Origin: Pseudomonadota bacterium
GTDB taxonomy: Bacteria; Pseudomonadota; Alphaproteobacteria; Reyranellales; Reyranellaceae
Reading direction: 5' to 3'
Length of the DNA stretch: 35,852 bases
Assembly: GCA_018240695.1 (NCBI GenBank)
Contig: JAFEFH010000018.1
Span: forward strand, 1 to 35,852
This document shows, one piece after another, positions 35,769 through 35,852 of this stretch (the stretch's first letter is position 1; each line of letters starts with the position of its first letter). The position numbers were made by a program, and so were the translations under genes. The notes below the pieces were generated by a model. The model had not been told where the DNA came from. It searched no databases and saw only the letters and a program-made list of their open reading frames with translations.

Positions 35769-35852
35769 ATGGCCAAGCACAAGATCGCCCTTATTCCGGG
35801 AGACGGAATCGGCAAGGAAACCGTGCCCGAAGGCGTGCTCGTGCTCGAGGCC
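35769..35852 (+). CDS. Tartrate/isopropylmalate dehydrogenase-family protein (5' part)
   Basis: The first 28 codons of a gene running off the right edge, opening MAKHKIALIPGDGIGKETVP. PGDGIG is the N-terminal signature of NAD-dependent beta-decarboxylating dehydrogenases (isopropylmalate, isocitrate, tartrate). The GKETVPEG continuation is closest to the tartrate dehydrogenase subgroup as I recall it. AGAGAGGA precedes the ATG at good spacing. Divergence from the amidohydrolase unit suggests shared control. Confidence 0.85.
   Translation, partial: MAKHKIALIPGDGIGKETVPEGVLVLEA

Overview
The window is high-GC, tightly packed bacterial DNA. It fits an alphaproteobacterium, perhaps near Reyranella, Bradyrhizobium or Rhodospirillales. 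That view rests on the gene mix: an ErpA-type Fe-S carrier next to exonuclease III, a Rhizobium etli-type asparaginase, ExoD, an NdvC-like GH17 membrane protein, a form II CO-dehydrogenase-like S-L-M cluster, a Bug-type solute receptor and many acyl-CoA enzymes. I see no rRNA, tRNA, CRISPR array or complete insertion sequence. No gap between genes reaches 300 bases. The placement is inferred from content and was not tested by a search.

Layout. 1-3192 (minus): two tandem AMP-forming acyl-CoA ligases and, at the left edge, the first nine codons of another gene. 3252-8256 (plus): a close run of cytochrome P450, PP2C phosphatase, asparaginase, Fe-S RNA m5U methyltransferase and an SDR. 8299-10394 (minus): DMT transporter, erpA, xthA. 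10460-14835 (plus): CHASE2 adenylate cyclase, D-glutamate cyclase-like protein, acyl-CoA dehydrogenase. 14832-16764 (minus): MaoC hydratase, HpcH/CitE lyase, ExoD. 16870-20717 (plus): quinone oxidoreductase-like MDR, Bug receptor, SDR, DUF2817 peptidase-like protein. 20781-22715: NdvC-like GH17 membrane protein. 22737-27138: coxG, a 40-residue membrane miniprotein, coxS-coxL-coxM, then a clear hairpin terminator. 27208-27849: pyroglutamyl peptidase. 27850-32115 (minus): RND pump and its adaptor, divergent from a TetR gene (32226-32876) with a near-perfect 27-bp palindrome between them. 32873-35698 (minus): amidohydrolase, ABM monooxygenase, PhyH dioxygenase. 35769-end: start of a tartrate/isopropylmalate dehydrogenase-like gene.

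How it fits together. Most units look catabolic: acyl-CoA activation, oxidation, hydration and C-C cleavage; oxygenases; a molybdenum hydroxylase; and a periplasmic carboxylate receptor. The RND-TetR locus is a self-contained efflux module lacking an outer-membrane channel gene here. Genes are often coupled by 1-4 nt overlaps, so operon calls within each run are fairly safe; the substrates are not known.

The items most worth follow-up are the unannotated 40-residue membrane protein between coxG and coxS, the TetR palindrome, the cAMP cyclase overlapping a D-glutamate cyclase-like gene, active-site departures in the MaoC protein and acyl-CoA dehydrogenase, and the GH17 membrane protein with no glycosyltransferase beside it. 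I found no clear evidence of a wholly new defence or mobile system.
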